A DNA stretch of 64,000 nucleotides from Xylogone sp. PMI_703 (taxonomy: Eukaryota > Ascomycota > Leotiomycetes): the NCBI GenBank assembly GCA_021399445.1, contig JAJTUQ010000004.1, forward strand, positions 2,604,001 through 2,668,000. The letters are read 5' to 3'. Within the stretch, counting starts at the first letter, position 1; each line of letters opens with the position of its first letter. The notes below the pieces were generated by a model. It was not told the DNA's origin, made no database searches, and worked only from the letters and a program-made list of their open reading frames with translations. Of this stretch, positions 9,506 to 20,055 are shown piece by piece. Position numbers and translations under genes: made by a program.

Positions 9506-10552
9506 ATGCAACCCGATCTTAGTGGTCGGAGACACCATGCATCTCCAACAGTTGATAATACCCCACATCCAAACACTCAATTACTCGACTCTGAACCTTT
9601 CGGCCGATTCAGATCGACATATACAATATGGACACGTGAGATGGAAGAAGCATTACTATCAGAATTGAGAAACCAAGTTCGACTCGGTAAACGCGCGGAC
9701 AGTGGTTTTCAAGCGGAGGCATGGATTATCGCTGTTGCAAAGGTTAATGCAGTAAAAGATACTGTAACCATCAGCGTTAAGCAAGCCAAAAATAAGGCTG
9801 ATTGGTTTAAGATGATGTATAAAGAATGGCTAGCTCTAGCAGGCGCGTCAGGATTTGAGTATGACGAGGAGACGGATCTATATACAGCATCTCCTGAAGT
9901 GTGGAAGCAATATCTGTCGACCCATAAACAGGCTACATGGCATCGAGCCCATTCTTTACCTTTTAGGGATATCCTTTCAGAGTTATTTGACAGTGCCATT
10001 GCAGCTGGGTCTAGAGCTAGTTCTTTGGTGAACATTAGTGCAACGTCTCAATTCTTCCAACCTTCTACTTTCAACTCCTCTGAGCCTTCTACTTTTAACT
10101 CTGAGCCTGCGACTTTCACACCCCCTGCGCCCTCGACTATTGACACCTCTGAGCCTTCGACTCTTAACACCTCTACGCCTTCCGCTCTTAACTTCTCTGA
10201 GCCTCCACCTCTGTCCACTGGCCATCAATTCGAGAATCCCTCGGAGTCTGAGCATACCCGAAAGCGCGGAAGGGAGTCAACAGGTGAAGAGAATCGAGCG
10301 CGGCTGGTAGACGCATTTAACAGGAAAAGACGTGATGATCATGCTAGTTATATCAGTGACGGTGCTGTAGCTGTTCAGAAAGCTCTTCGTACGCTTTGCG
10401 AAGAATATGAATCACGACTGGATCCAGATGACGTTGATAAAGCTGTTGATGCGCTGTCAGTTAAAGAAACAGCTATCGTTTTCATATCTTTAACAGGGAG
10501 GATTCGTGATCGATGGTTGCAACGTATTTGTTCAATTGACTCGATTAGTTAA
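9506..10552 (+). CDS. Myb/SANT-like DNA-binding protein
   Basis: A 348-residue intronless frame. About residues 40-135 match the Myb/SANT-like (Myb_DNA-bind_3 type) domain seen in plant and fungal proteins and in accessory proteins of some DNA transposons: YTIWTREMEEALLSEL near the start, then AKNKADWFKMMYKEWLAL and FEYDEETDLYTASPEVWKQY. The middle (about residues 186-235) is a degenerate Ser/Thr/Pro repeat with 8-residue units such as PSTFNSSE, encoded by a 24-bp minisatellite. The C-terminal part is charged and includes RKRGRE and NRKRRDD, possible nuclear signals. Likely nuclear and DNA-binding. The start is the first Met that keeps the domain, and the upstream element has inserted directly in its promoter. 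It may be a domesticated or orphan transposon protein; I see no transposase nearby. Confidence 0.72.
   Translation: MQPDLSGRRHHASPTVDNTPHPNTQLLDSEPFGRFRSTYTIWTREMEEALLSELRNQVRLGKRADSGFQAEAWIIAVAKVNAVKDTVTISVKQAKNKADWFKMMYKEWLALAGASGFEYDEETDLYTASPEVWKQYLSTHKQATWHRAHSLPFRDILSELFDSAIAAGSRASSLVNISATSQFFQPSTFNSSEPSTFNSEPATFTPPAPSTIDTSEPSTLNTSTPSALNFSEPPPLSTGHQFENPSESEHTRKRGRESTGEENRARLVDAFNRKRRDDHASYISDGAVAVQKALRTLCEEYESRLDPDDVDKAVDALSVKETAIVFISLTGRIRDRWLQRICSIDSIS
10062..10202 (+). repeat. 24-bp coding minisatellite in Myb/SANT-like gene
   Basis: Six degenerate units of 24 bp (the second is 21 bp), type cttctactttcaactcctct plus gagc, at 10062, 10086, 10107, 10131, 10155 and 10179. All lengths are multiples of three, so the frame is kept and an 8-residue Pro-Ser-Thr-rich unit is repeated. 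Confidence 0.88.
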
Positions 10553-12164
10553 AACAATACCTGCTGTTGGTAAGCCTAGAGTTCTTGTCATTGATTATAT
10601 ACTAATTGTGTAATCTAATTCGGCAATAGTTCATAATATCAGTGGGTTCTCTTCTTAAAGGACTCTCTGGAACCCATTTCGGTATCTAAAACTGCCTTTT
10701 GATTATTCGACAAGCAGTATTGATATCGGATGGACAATTGGTTCGAACTCGTCAACGGTCGTAGGAATCAACCATATTCACACAGCCGACTTGCATAATT
10801 CCCAGAAAGGGATTAGTTAGAAAGCGAGAAAATGCTCGTTTTATTGAAAACATGGAGAATATGCGGGGAGAAAGAGGTCTGAGCAGCATGTTCCATATGC
10901 TTAGCGAAAGCCATATGAGGTGACTCTGACTTTGTACTCTCCTTACAGTGTTTGCGAATCGCGTCAGATACTGTGGAGAATATGAAATGGGGAATATGGG
11001 GTCTGCTTATTAGCAACTGGTTGGCATCATCATATTGCCAACATACATAACTTATTTGTACAATAGCTAGCCACTTGGGCTGCACTAGTGAAGATTTTCT
11101 AATCTCAGATATCTAATTTCAAGCAGATTTAGACCGTGTTTGATGGCATGTGAATTAGATTCTTTCCCAAATCACTCGGAAATATTACAAAATACTATCG
11201 TGAATTCACTCCAATTTGGCTACAAAAGTGGTAGATAAGCCGGTATATTACGGGCCTATATGTCTCTTCCTCTAGTATTAACATAAATAATATATAAAAA
11301 GCAATATTTGAATTGGTCTCACTGCCAGATAGTAACTGGATCATGATTCCAATATATTATGAAACGGAATTGGGCATGTAATCTGACACGATCCATACAT
11401 TGGCACTGCTGACATGGGTAAAGCCTGATCGCTTTCGGGTAGCTGTTCCTCAAATATAGGGAGATCCCTAATCAATGTTTCTAGCTAGTTGGAACCGGCT
11501 TATCTACCAGCATCATTATGTCACGATTGCTGCCTTGAGAGCTTGCAGTGTGCCTCTTATTCTTTAATGATCCAGAATCACGACTTAACTTGAAGGGAGT
11601 AATGGAGACGATACGCGACTTTATCATAAGTCTTTATATTCTGGCTCTGATTGCAAAGGGACACGCACGCACCGAAACCGGAGAGGCGAGGATGCGGGAT
11701 GGCCCCTCTTTTATTTTTTTACTGATGTTTTGGCTTCGGTCATTGTCATACTCAGTACAGATATGAGTAAAACCTCTAGCGGTAACAATCACTAAAGCTG
11801 GAACTTGATTCGCTCTGTCAACTCCCTTTGCCAAGAGAAGGAGTTGAAAAGGCGAGTCTAAACACGCCCTTAGCTTAGTTTGGCAAGTAACGGACTTGTC
11901 CCGCCGCTTGCTAATAATGACGTGTCATTTTCGGCAAAAGAGATAGTAAGAAGCTAATTAACATTATTTGTGACTAGAACATCAATTGGACGCGGATAGC
12001 ATCGGTTAGAGTATATAATATAGTCCTGCCATAGAGTATCAACACTTATCTTCTCATTAGGAGTTACACCATAAATTCGTTCATCCTGGATTACTATTCC
12101 ATAACTACCTATAATCCTCCGAGGTTTCAATTGTGAGGAGAGATAAAGGGGCTAGGAACATAAT
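10553..12164. other. Intergenic, no gene seen
   Basis: No convincing gene. A GTAAGC...CAATAG pair near 10569-10629 could be a 3'-UTR intron of the upstream gene. A minus-strand frame at 10813-11085 has no family features. One 16-bp inverted repeat pair is listed separately. The stretch just before 12165 is the promoter of the PLP enzyme. Confidence 0.5.
11229..11509. repeat. 281-bp segment bounded by 16-bp inverted repeats
   Basis: tggtagataagccggt at 11229-11244 is exactly inverted at 11494-11509. The interior is AT-rich and non-coding. No target duplication is visible, so a MITE is possible but unproven. Confidence 0.45.
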
Positions 12165-13115
12165 ATGGAACCCCATCCACCACTGGCTGTGAACTCTGTC
12201 CTAGATACTATCGGCAATACGCCAGTGGTGCGACTGAATCATGTTGTTCCAGACGGCTGCGCAGATGTCTTTGTTAAGCTCGAGTTCTACAATCCTACAG
12301 GTTGTTACAAAGATCGCATGGCGAAGTCCATGATTGAAGAGGCTGAGCGACGCGGAGACCTCAAACCGAGCATGACTGTTGTCGAAGCGACTGGTGGTAG
12401 TACCGGCTCATCATTGGCATTTGTGTGTGCAGTAAAGGGGTATAAGTTCCTCGTTATGAGCTCTGATGCATTTGCGATGGAAAAATTACGAACTATCACG
12501 GCGCTTGGAGCCAGCCTCGATATTACGCATAGTCCCTCTGGAAAAATCACCGCAGATCTCATCCCGTCAATGATGAAACGCGCATCTGAATTTGGTGAGA
12601 AAGAAGGGTACTACTATGCCAATCAATTCAATAATAAGGATGCGTTAATTGGTTATGAGGGCATCGGCCATGAACTCGTTCAGCAGTTTCCTAATGGTTT
12701 TGATGCTTTCTGTGGAGCTGTTGGCACAGCTGGTATGGCCATGGGCATTGCCAGCGTTCTAAGGTCCAAGATTCCTTCAGCACGGGTTGTTATTCTCGAA
12801 CCTGCCTCTACGCCAGTTCTCACCCAGGGTAAGACTGGGACTCATGGGGTTGAGGGAATAGGAGTCGGATTTGTTCCACCACATCTTGACTCAACCTTAT
12901 ATGACGAAGCTCGTGCTATAGAAGAGGGTGAAGCTCGTACCATGTGCCGCCGCCTTGCTAAAGAGGAAGGATTGCTCGTTGGAACATCCACCGGGCTGAA
13001 TGTTGTTGCTGCAATCCAACTAGCAAAGGAATTAGGACCTGGAAAGCAAGTTGTCACTGTTGCTGTAGATACGGGCCTCAAATATTTGAACGGCACTCTT
13101 TTTTCAAATTCTTGA
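12165..13115 (+). CDS. PLP-dependent enzyme of the cysteine synthase (CysK/CBS) fold
   Basis: A 316-residue intronless frame. Fold-type II PLP enzymes of this group do beta-replacement or elimination on serine/cysteine derivatives. Seen: the N-terminal block SVLDTIGNTPVVRLN, the PLP-lysine motif NPTGCYKDRMA (Lys about 49), a phosphate-binding/substrate loop GGSTGSS at about 77-83, a glycine loop GAVGTAGMAMG, GVEGIGVGFVP, and the cofactor-ring Ser region VGTSTG near the C-terminus. Canonical O-acetylserine sulfhydrylase has NPxxSVKDR, SGNTG and GTGGT, so three key loops differ together, which suggests another substrate. At about 316 residues the length equals that of the catalytic domain alone, without the CBS regulatory domain. 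No targeting signal was seen. Orthology to a named enzyme cannot be settled by eye. Confidence 0.85.
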   Translation: MEPHPPLAVNSVLDTIGNTPVVRLNHVVPDGCADVFVKLEFYNPTGCYKDRMAKSMIEEAERRGDLKPSMTVVEATGGSTGSSLAFVCAVKGYKFLVMSSDAFAMEKLRTITALGASLDITHSPSGKITADLIPSMMKRASEFGEKEGYYYANQFNNKDALIGYEGIGHELVQQFPNGFDAFCGAVGTAGMAMGIASVLRSKIPSARVVILEPASTPVLTQGKTGTHGVEGIGVGFVPPHLDSTLYDEARAIEEGEARTMCRRLAKEEGLLVGTSTGLNVVAAIQLAKELGPGKQVVTVAVDTGLKYLNGTLFSNS

Positions 13116-14389
13116 ACGATGTTACGGTAGACTAGCACTCACATCATTCTTTATCATGATCAAGAGGACTCAAATCTTAAAATTACAACCTGTGTGATTA
13201 ATTGATTGAGGAGAATTGTTATTTAGGAACCGGGAACACTCCAGCTACCAGCTTGGAGACCTATATGAAGATAAACCAGGGTAATTATCTTTGTTCCATT
13301 ATAATCACAGCTTCATTGCAGTAAAAATCGAGGTTAGATCTACAAAGAATCAATTCCTACCATTCTCCCAGATCTGCGAAAACTTTGGTCACATATTGTT
13401 GACTTACTATGATAAGCGCTGATCAAGGACAAGCCTTCCTCTCTTGGGATGTCTCTCGTACGAGAGTACCGTCCCTTCCCTCTATACGTAACAGAAAGAG
13501 ACTACACGCTCGAGGAAATTGTGCAAATCATGAATGAGAAGATGGTCAAGCTTGCCCTTATCAACAAAGCGAATACCACCGAGATATGTCTGGTAGGTGT
13601 TTAACAAGGAATAGCACCATATCCTAGACAAGTAAACTCACTCCTGCTGAAATTATGGGCAATAACACGTGACGGATATGGCGCGCAGGAGATCCACCTC
13701 GAGTGAGATTTTAGGTTCCGCTAGCCAGAAACTTTCCCCAAATTGCCCTAGGTTTGCTCTGACTCAATTGATAAACTGGAGTAATCCATCTTGCCAATCT
13801 GCATGATTATTATGCGACAAGTTCCAGGATGAACAAGCTCCAATTATTTTTTTGCAATATCATGATTCATTTACCTCTGGGTAGAGAATTAGTAGCTCTA
13901 TATATTATGATTATCTTGTAGATAAGAAAGACATAAGGATGTCTGTCAAGCAAGACCGAAAAAGCGAGATGAGCGAGATTAGCGATAAGCGGGATAGGCA
14001 AGAGATATAACAGTGGGACCATAGATGTGACTAATTTTCCGTCAGGATGTCGAAATTTGAGGCTCACTGCGAATCATAGTCAGTTATCTGGAATGAATTA
14101 TAGCGAGATTAGCTATAGACTTCTATCATAATTTATTGCATTATAAGTCATTAATCTTGTTATTATTATGTCAATTTTGAAGTACACCAAGATCCATACC
14201 GACAAAAAGTAACGCCTCGAATATGTAATATACAATTGCTGGAAAATCTCTAAATCAAACCTTCAACTATGCCGGGGTATCAGAATGAATCTCATTGCAT
14301 TTCAGCTATGCTCATAATCAGGGGGCCCTCCTTCAGACGCCTCATGCTAGATATGACTTGTTAGCGAGTGGAAATAATGGTGCTGTGGT
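13116..14389. other. Intergenic, possibly one tiny frame
   Basis: Apart from the short frame at 13449-13604 nothing coding is recognised. Near 13935-14000 and 14100 there are repeated words of the type gcgagattagc. Confidence 0.45.
13449..13604 (+). CDS. Possible 51-residue ORF or exon remnant
   Basis: ATG-initiated frame with coding-like composition (MSLVREYRPFPLYVTERDY at the start, then acidic/Leu/Lys-rich). A GTAGGT just before the stop could be a splice donor, so it may be the first exon of a decayed or longer gene. No family recognised. Confidence 0.2.
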   Translation: MSLVREYRPFPLYVTERDYTLEEIVQIMNEKMVKLALINKANTTEICLVGV

Positions 14390-15826
14390 TCAACTGACCT
14401 CCTGTAGTCCAAATATTCCAGTTCCATCTACTAGCTCAGAGGAATACGTACTATCACAATCCAAATGACCTCCTTCATGGCCACAGTACAATACTTGAAG
14501 TGGGACTTCTAGGCTCAATGGAAGGTGATATACACCTTTGATATCCAAATGCACCTTGAAGGCGTAGCGAAGTGCAGCCAGTCGACTGCAGAAGGTGGGA
14601 AGGAGCGTCTTTGTACACGCTATAGGTAAAGTGAGAGTAGCTGTCCAAGTTGAACATTGCGCATCTTTACTTTCGCCGTCCGTCCGCTCATTATCGGACT
14701 TTTCTAAATAGACTTCTATCTTCCGAGTCGGCAAGCTTAGATGAGAAGCTTGTAGTCGTAAGCGTTTGTCTGTTTCGGACATTGAAGAGCTTGGCATTCC
14801 GCTGAGTGGCGCCACGGAGGAGAAGACCTTGACTAGGATCCCAGAACGTATTGTGCACATTAGACGTCTTGATTTGGAGATCTTAGCCAAGGCCCCAGAA
14901 CTCTTCAATGCCAGCTTCAGATATCCAGCCGTGTGTCCACCTGAAGAGCCTTGCTTAAATCTCAACGCAGCTGGCTCCTTCATCGAAATAGTCATATCGC
15001 CAAATGATCCACCGAAAGGTAATTTGGTCAGTGCTTTCGTCTCACTAAAACTGTATTCTCCAGGAAAATCCTCCGCTGCTAATGGAGGCTTGACCTGCGT
15101 GAAAGGCATTAGCCGTATTTCGCAGGTGTTCTGTATCGTCACTGGGCCAATGACTTGGCTGTGGAAGTCTGCGCTGGCATGGAGATTATAGCTGATGAGC
15201 GGTTGCATATATATGTGCCCGGCACGATCTATGGTAGATTCTCCTGCTTTTATCGAGGGTGGTAAGTGGAGAAACTGCTCGCTGACAGTGTCGTAGGGGA
15301 AAAGCATCTTGGGAATGGTAAAACTGAAGGGGATCTTAAGAATATGTCTCCCCCTTTCTTGTTGTTCCGAATATCGTGCACTATGTTGTAGGTGTTGGAC
15401 TTGGTGTAGAAACTATCAAATATTAGCATTACAATAAATACGACACCATGACTTCTAACCAACCATACTTTGTGGGATTGTGATTTTGATGGGGCACCAT
15501 GGTCGCTCTCAATAGTTTTAAGTTGCCCCCAAGTGCGAATAGTTCCTTATTTGCTCGTGAGATTGAGTGAATACCAAAAAAAGAACGGGCGTCGGACCTT
15601 GAAAGAATACGCGTGTATTCAGAGTCTCCAATTCACCTGTGCCTACAATCTGGAGATACCCATCAATTATGTCACCGGGGTGCCAAAGTCTGTTCGCCCC
15701 CCGAGCTTCATTTTCCGCCTCACTCCCTTTTAACACGATCTGAACATCTGGGAGATGATGCCTCAGATGTTGCAAAGCATCTGCGCGAGTCTTGCGACCA
15801 TTAGCAATTACGACTTGCAGTGACAT
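14390..15826 (-). CDS. Arrestin-like protein
   Basis: Two exons, 15826-15575 and 15412-14390, joined by a 162-bp phase-0 intron, giving 424 residues. The first exon has the alpha-arrestin N-terminal pattern: a short beta strand, then LWHPGDIIDGYLQIVG and LNTRVFFQG. The second opens with a linker, then the loop ILKIPFSFTIPKM and YDTVSEQFLHLPPSIK, typical of the end of an arrestin N-domain, and continues with a beta-rich C-domain that includes SYNLHASADF. Fungal alpha-arrestins usually act as adaptors that bring ubiquitin ligase to plasma-membrane transporters. No PY motif is evident here, and the protein is at the short end for that group, so the ligase-adaptor role is open. It is single, facing away from the PLP enzyme. 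Confidence 0.78.
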
Positions 15827-17090
15827 AGATTTGTTGGAATTACAATCATAATTGGCTCAGGCGCGAAGCCGACATTAATTGTGGGAGGTTTTATTGTTTT
15901 GGCGCTCCGAGGAGAAGCATAGGTACTTGGCGTCGCAAACAGCCTCGTGAGATATTCGATACGTAAACGGTTAATCCGGAGCCTATACGATTCTTTCCGC
16001 GAATTGTATTAGATAATTTACCCCATATTCTTTAGTAAAACCAGGCGCCTTGTTTTTGTTAGACTACCACATTGAGTTACTAAAATTCAAATGCCGCGGG
16101 ATTAGGGATTATAGATCTGAATACTTACATGTTACGCGAAGGTAGGCTATTTGTGTTTTCCCGTGCTGGAAGTGGACTACTCTAACAGTAACAATAAGGT
16201 CTATTTAAGCTATAATATGACCGTGAAAGTGTCTTATATAAGGACAGTGAAATAGTAAACATTTTTGTGACTTTCCCATCATGATTACTAACTTGACATA
16301 TGCCTCTCTAAAGTGTACAGAATCTAGAAGTAACAACGTATCGCGGTCTAAATTCCGAGAGGACCCCACTACATCATTTTCGCGCAATGTATTTGCGCTC
16401 ACAAATCAGCTTACTTGATCCCAGAGGAAAATTGTACCCTTCCACCTTTCTAGAACATGCAAGGTCAATTAACCTCATAACAGGCCACCATGACATCCGC
16501 GTTGCATCCGTAATCCTGCATGATATTGTGTCACGAGTCAAGTAAGCATTGCCTATCAGGGGAAGCATCTCTGACGTGCGCGATATTTGAAGACAAATCC
16601 AACTACATTCTGCGGCATTTAGAGTTAGCCCGGGCCCTCTGCTCATTAATCAGGCCGTACCCAATGCCTCCAGGTAGCATCTATCTTTGAGCTGTCACTT
16701 GACGGGACTCCTAAGACAATTGTGGCTGCCAATCCCGAAATAAGTCCTTTGCTTCTCAGTCAGAATTACCTAATTGCTTTTAAGCCACGATTTGCAGCAT
16801 TTCGCCACAGCTTGGCGTTGGGGTGGACTGGCCACGGAGATGCATCCCTATGAACGACGATCTGTTTGACTTCTACCGAGGTCCAGATCCGGTATACAGC
16901 TAACCGGCCGATACCGCCGTCAGACTAAAGTTTCAACATGATCATATTCAAAGAAATTTCCAGCGGGAAACTATCCCATGAATAATACTGCGCAACTAGA
17001 TAATGGCAAGAAGATATCGTTAGACCAAACCTCCCAATAAATGGAGCTTTTAATTCCGAATTTCTTGGGGCTATAGTCTTCCCCAGCCTG
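15827..17090. other. Intergenic, no gene seen
   Basis: Arrestin-like promoter, then sequence without a recognisable gene. A minus-strand frame at 16374-16646 has moderate coding composition but no motif I can name and could be a decayed exon. Confidence 0.45.
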
Positions 17091-17094
17091 CTTT

Positions 17095-17205
17095 TAGTCT
17101 TGCAACTTTATAAAATTGTCTTCGAGGGCCTTTAAAGTTTTCCAGAATTTCCTTCTAATGACGAACACCTCAGATGCATACTTCCATTTATACCAATGCT
17201 CCGGC
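17095..17205 (-). pseudogene. Relic copy of the 3' end of the Clr5-domain gene
   Basis: On the minus strand this reads HWYKWKYASEVFVI ... LKALEDNFIKLQ. It aligns with the last residues of the neighbouring Clr5-domain protein (CWYKQWRYTSEAFIV ... FKNLEDDCIKAQS). The nucleotide match covers about 17095-17205 against 18063-18175 and then fades. No upstream exons of this copy are recognisable, so it is a truncated duplicate. Confidence 0.7.
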
Positions 17206-18062
17206 AGAGTGTGTTATGATCGCCTGGGTTCAAGGTTGGGCGCAACAGGGCCACAAGTTTCAAAGCACATTAATAAGCCTAGAGAGAAGTACTGCTTACT
17301 TTCCATTCTGAATTTTGCTACCAGAAAGCTCCATTTCCTTGGAGCTTATCGTACAGGTCTTTGAAATTTCGAGTTATCCTAGATAAGCTCATAAGGTATT
17401 TGCTCTCCTTCAATGATCCGGAGGAAGGAGTCAGCCAGTAAGAGCAGACTTCAGTACGCCGCCTCTGTTATGGCAATTTGCTTTACCCTATTTTAGCTTA
17501 TTCAGGCAACCCAAACTTTAGCGCGCTTCTGCAGTGAAATGCTTCCTAATCCCCAAGTTTAGCCTAACTTCAGCACTGGATATTACGGATACGTCGACCT
17601 CTCGGGATTAACCCGAAGATGGCACCCGGCCGTACCGTCCGTGCCGTCCGTTCCCTTCGGCTGATAACATCTATATCGTAAAACCTGGGGTTAAAAGACA
17701 TTGCCATCATTAATACAGCAGCATCATGAATCTTGCTGCCACTACCGTTTCCCTTAATGCTAGTGCAATTACCCCCGCCTATGCTAGTTTGAATAGAATA
17801 TCCCTGTTTCGAGCCTCGGGTGGCTTGAACCAAGCTCTTGAAGTCAACATTACTACACGGCTATAATTGGCTATGATATGCTGATATTACACGGCTAAAC
17901 TAATGGGTAGTTTTTTAACGTACAGTAAAGAAAGAAGAGTATAAGTATACAATACTTAAGCAAATCCAAAGACACTTATCCTTCTGCTTGTCAAGTCGTG
18001 CCAATCAATTGAATTGTTCATATTAACTTTCCAGGGCTGCAGTCTCACCCGCCGGCCCGCTT
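17206..18062. other. Intergenic between Clr5-domain relic and Clr5-domain gene
   Basis: No intact gene. The frame at 17570-17833 (minus) has no family features. Probably decayed duplicate sequence. Confidence 0.45.
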
Positions 18063-19543
18063 TCAGCTTTGCGCCTTTATACAATCATCTTCAAGATTTT
18101 TGAAAATCTCCGGCATTTTCTGTCCAACAATGAATGCCTCAGATGTATATCTCCACTGCTTATACCAACACTCCAGCGTACTGAGATCCCAGAGATTCTC
18201 CACGCTTGCTTTCCCGTAGGCCAGCGTCTTGATTTCGACACATTGCCTTTGGTAATATTCTCCAGTATCGGTATCTTCCCGGAAATAATTTAGCCAAGCT
18301 AGGTAATATAGCACATGAACTCTAGCTTCTGTGATGAGTCCCAGATGGCGATCTGGTTACTGTAAGCATCAGTTCTTCCGATTCCGTAATCTTAACAAAC
18401 TTTAGTGCAAGAGTTTCCGTCTTTTTACCGAATATGTCTATTGAGCATAGATTCGAGAAAGCAACATAGACCAGAGTTAGCGTTTCAATATTACCCGTGT
18501 CACACCTCAATCTGTCGGAATCGAGCTGCTTCTGGGCCATTTTGGAGATACGTTCATTAACTGTGGGCTTCCCACACTTTTCGGCGAAGACAATCCATAA
18601 GTCCAATAAGATTACATTTCCGGGAGTCAAATAATTTTGAAGTTGATCAAGTGTGCTTTCCCAAGCTACAGAAATTGTCGATTCAAATATGGAAGATTCG
18701 AGGGCATAAAGGCGCATCAAGATTTGACAAAGTGGATGATTCATGGCGAGTAGAACACTAGCCATATTACTGAAATGCCGGATATACAGACTTATAATAT
18801 CAGGATATTGACTAGAGAATGGCAGGATGACCTGGAAAAGTCTAGGCAACATCGAAGGATCCTCCTCTAGGATGAGATCTTCGATTAAAGAGAAAGCCCT
18901 GGAAAGCAGAAGTCCTGCGCAATACATATTCGATTTTTCCAGCATTGAAAAGGCGGTCACCAAATAATTGTACATCTTGAATGCTGAGCTATTGGATGCT
19001 CTGAGGTTTCCGATAAATATTGAGTCTAGCGAAAACCATGTACCTACTTCAAATGAACCAGACACATACTGTATGATACTCGTAATGATGATTTCCGGGT
19101 TCTGGAGAACCTCCGGACTAGACAAAGATCGTGGGGGGTAGGAAGAGCATTTGCTTAGCATTTTCCATTTCATGTAGCGAAATAGCATTTGCTGATCGAT
19201 CGTCTGCTCTGCCGTCATATCTGTCACTGAGCCAAGGGCCTCCTTTTCCCTCCTTGAGCGAAGAATCCTCTGCGCTTCTTTTGCGTTGCAGTTCTTCCTA
19301 AACCCCCACTGTTCAATTCGTTGCTTGTACATCCTGGCTCTAGAAGCAATTAATAAAAGAGGCGTTTGGCTTGGTTATAGATTGCACTCACGTCGCTTTG
19401 AAGCCATAATCAGATCCCATTATCTGGACTGCCTTGCGTAGAGGTAGTTTCTGCTCCATGTACAACTGCCTGAAGATTTCACGCTTATCTTCCCACTCAG
19501 CAGGTGTATATTTTCTGCATATGCGCCCACGTTTGCCTGCCAT
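18063..19543 (-). CDS. Clr5-domain protein
   Basis: Three exons (19543-19392, 19339-18429, 18352-18063) give 450 residues in frame, with introns of 52 and 76 bp. The N-terminus is basic (MAGKRGRICRKYTPAEWEDK) and leads into the Clr5 domain across the first splice: REIFRQLYMEQKLPLRKAV, DYGFKAT then RMYKQRIEQWGFRKN. Clr5-domain proteins are fungal factors named after S. pombe Clr5 (heterochromatin and gene silencing); many carry a long helical, TPR-like C-terminal region, as here (repeated amphipathic helices to the end). Nuclear and DNA-related action is inferred from the family. The start is supported because the Met directly precedes the conserved basic segment. A second acceptor is possible at exon 2, changing one or two residues. 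Confidence 0.82.
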
Positions 19544-20055
19544 TGGATATGAGCTTCAAGGGTTCGGTAAACCCACTGGGAGACAATTGAGCACATCCGG
19601 CAGATAGAGACATTACGATAGGATCGCCTATATAAACGCACATTAAGAGCTTGTTATATTGTTCTAACGATAAAAAGTTAGTGAAAAGACAAGGCGTTAA
19701 AATAGAAGAAGGAAGGGGTAAAATAGTTTCTGATGCTCGCAGATTCAAAGTTGGGCACAACTCATTTCAGCTGCGAAGCAGATATCGAGGCCGCCCCTTG
19801 TCATCGGATTCTCCGATGAAAAAAAAAAAGGCAAAGACAAAAGGACAGTGCATGTAGGAGGGCTGGTGGCAAGTTGACCAACCTTGAAATCTATATTATC
19901 TTGTTTTCATGGTTGGGCATCCATACGCCTTCTGCCTCGTATACGCATCAGTGTTGTATAGCTGTGATAATTATATTGCCGCATGAGCATGAAGCAGCTA
20001 GATTCACGAATTTTTCAATATAATGTTGTATTTATTCTTCTTTGTTATAACTTAA
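19544..20055. other. Intergenic
   Basis: Promoter of the Clr5-domain gene and 3' flank of the glycoside hydrolase. No gene seen. Confidence 0.5.

Noticed and set aside
9983..10310. Arg/Leu-rich frames on both strands over the Myb/SANT minisatellite
   Set aside because: Products of the 24-bp repeat read in other frames.
10735..10765. tRNA B-box-like GGTTCGAACTC
   Set aside because: No A-box at the right distance and no acceptor stem pairing.
16374..16646. Minus-strand 90-codon frame
   Set aside because: No motif, no anchored start and in a decayed region; left as unassigned sequence.
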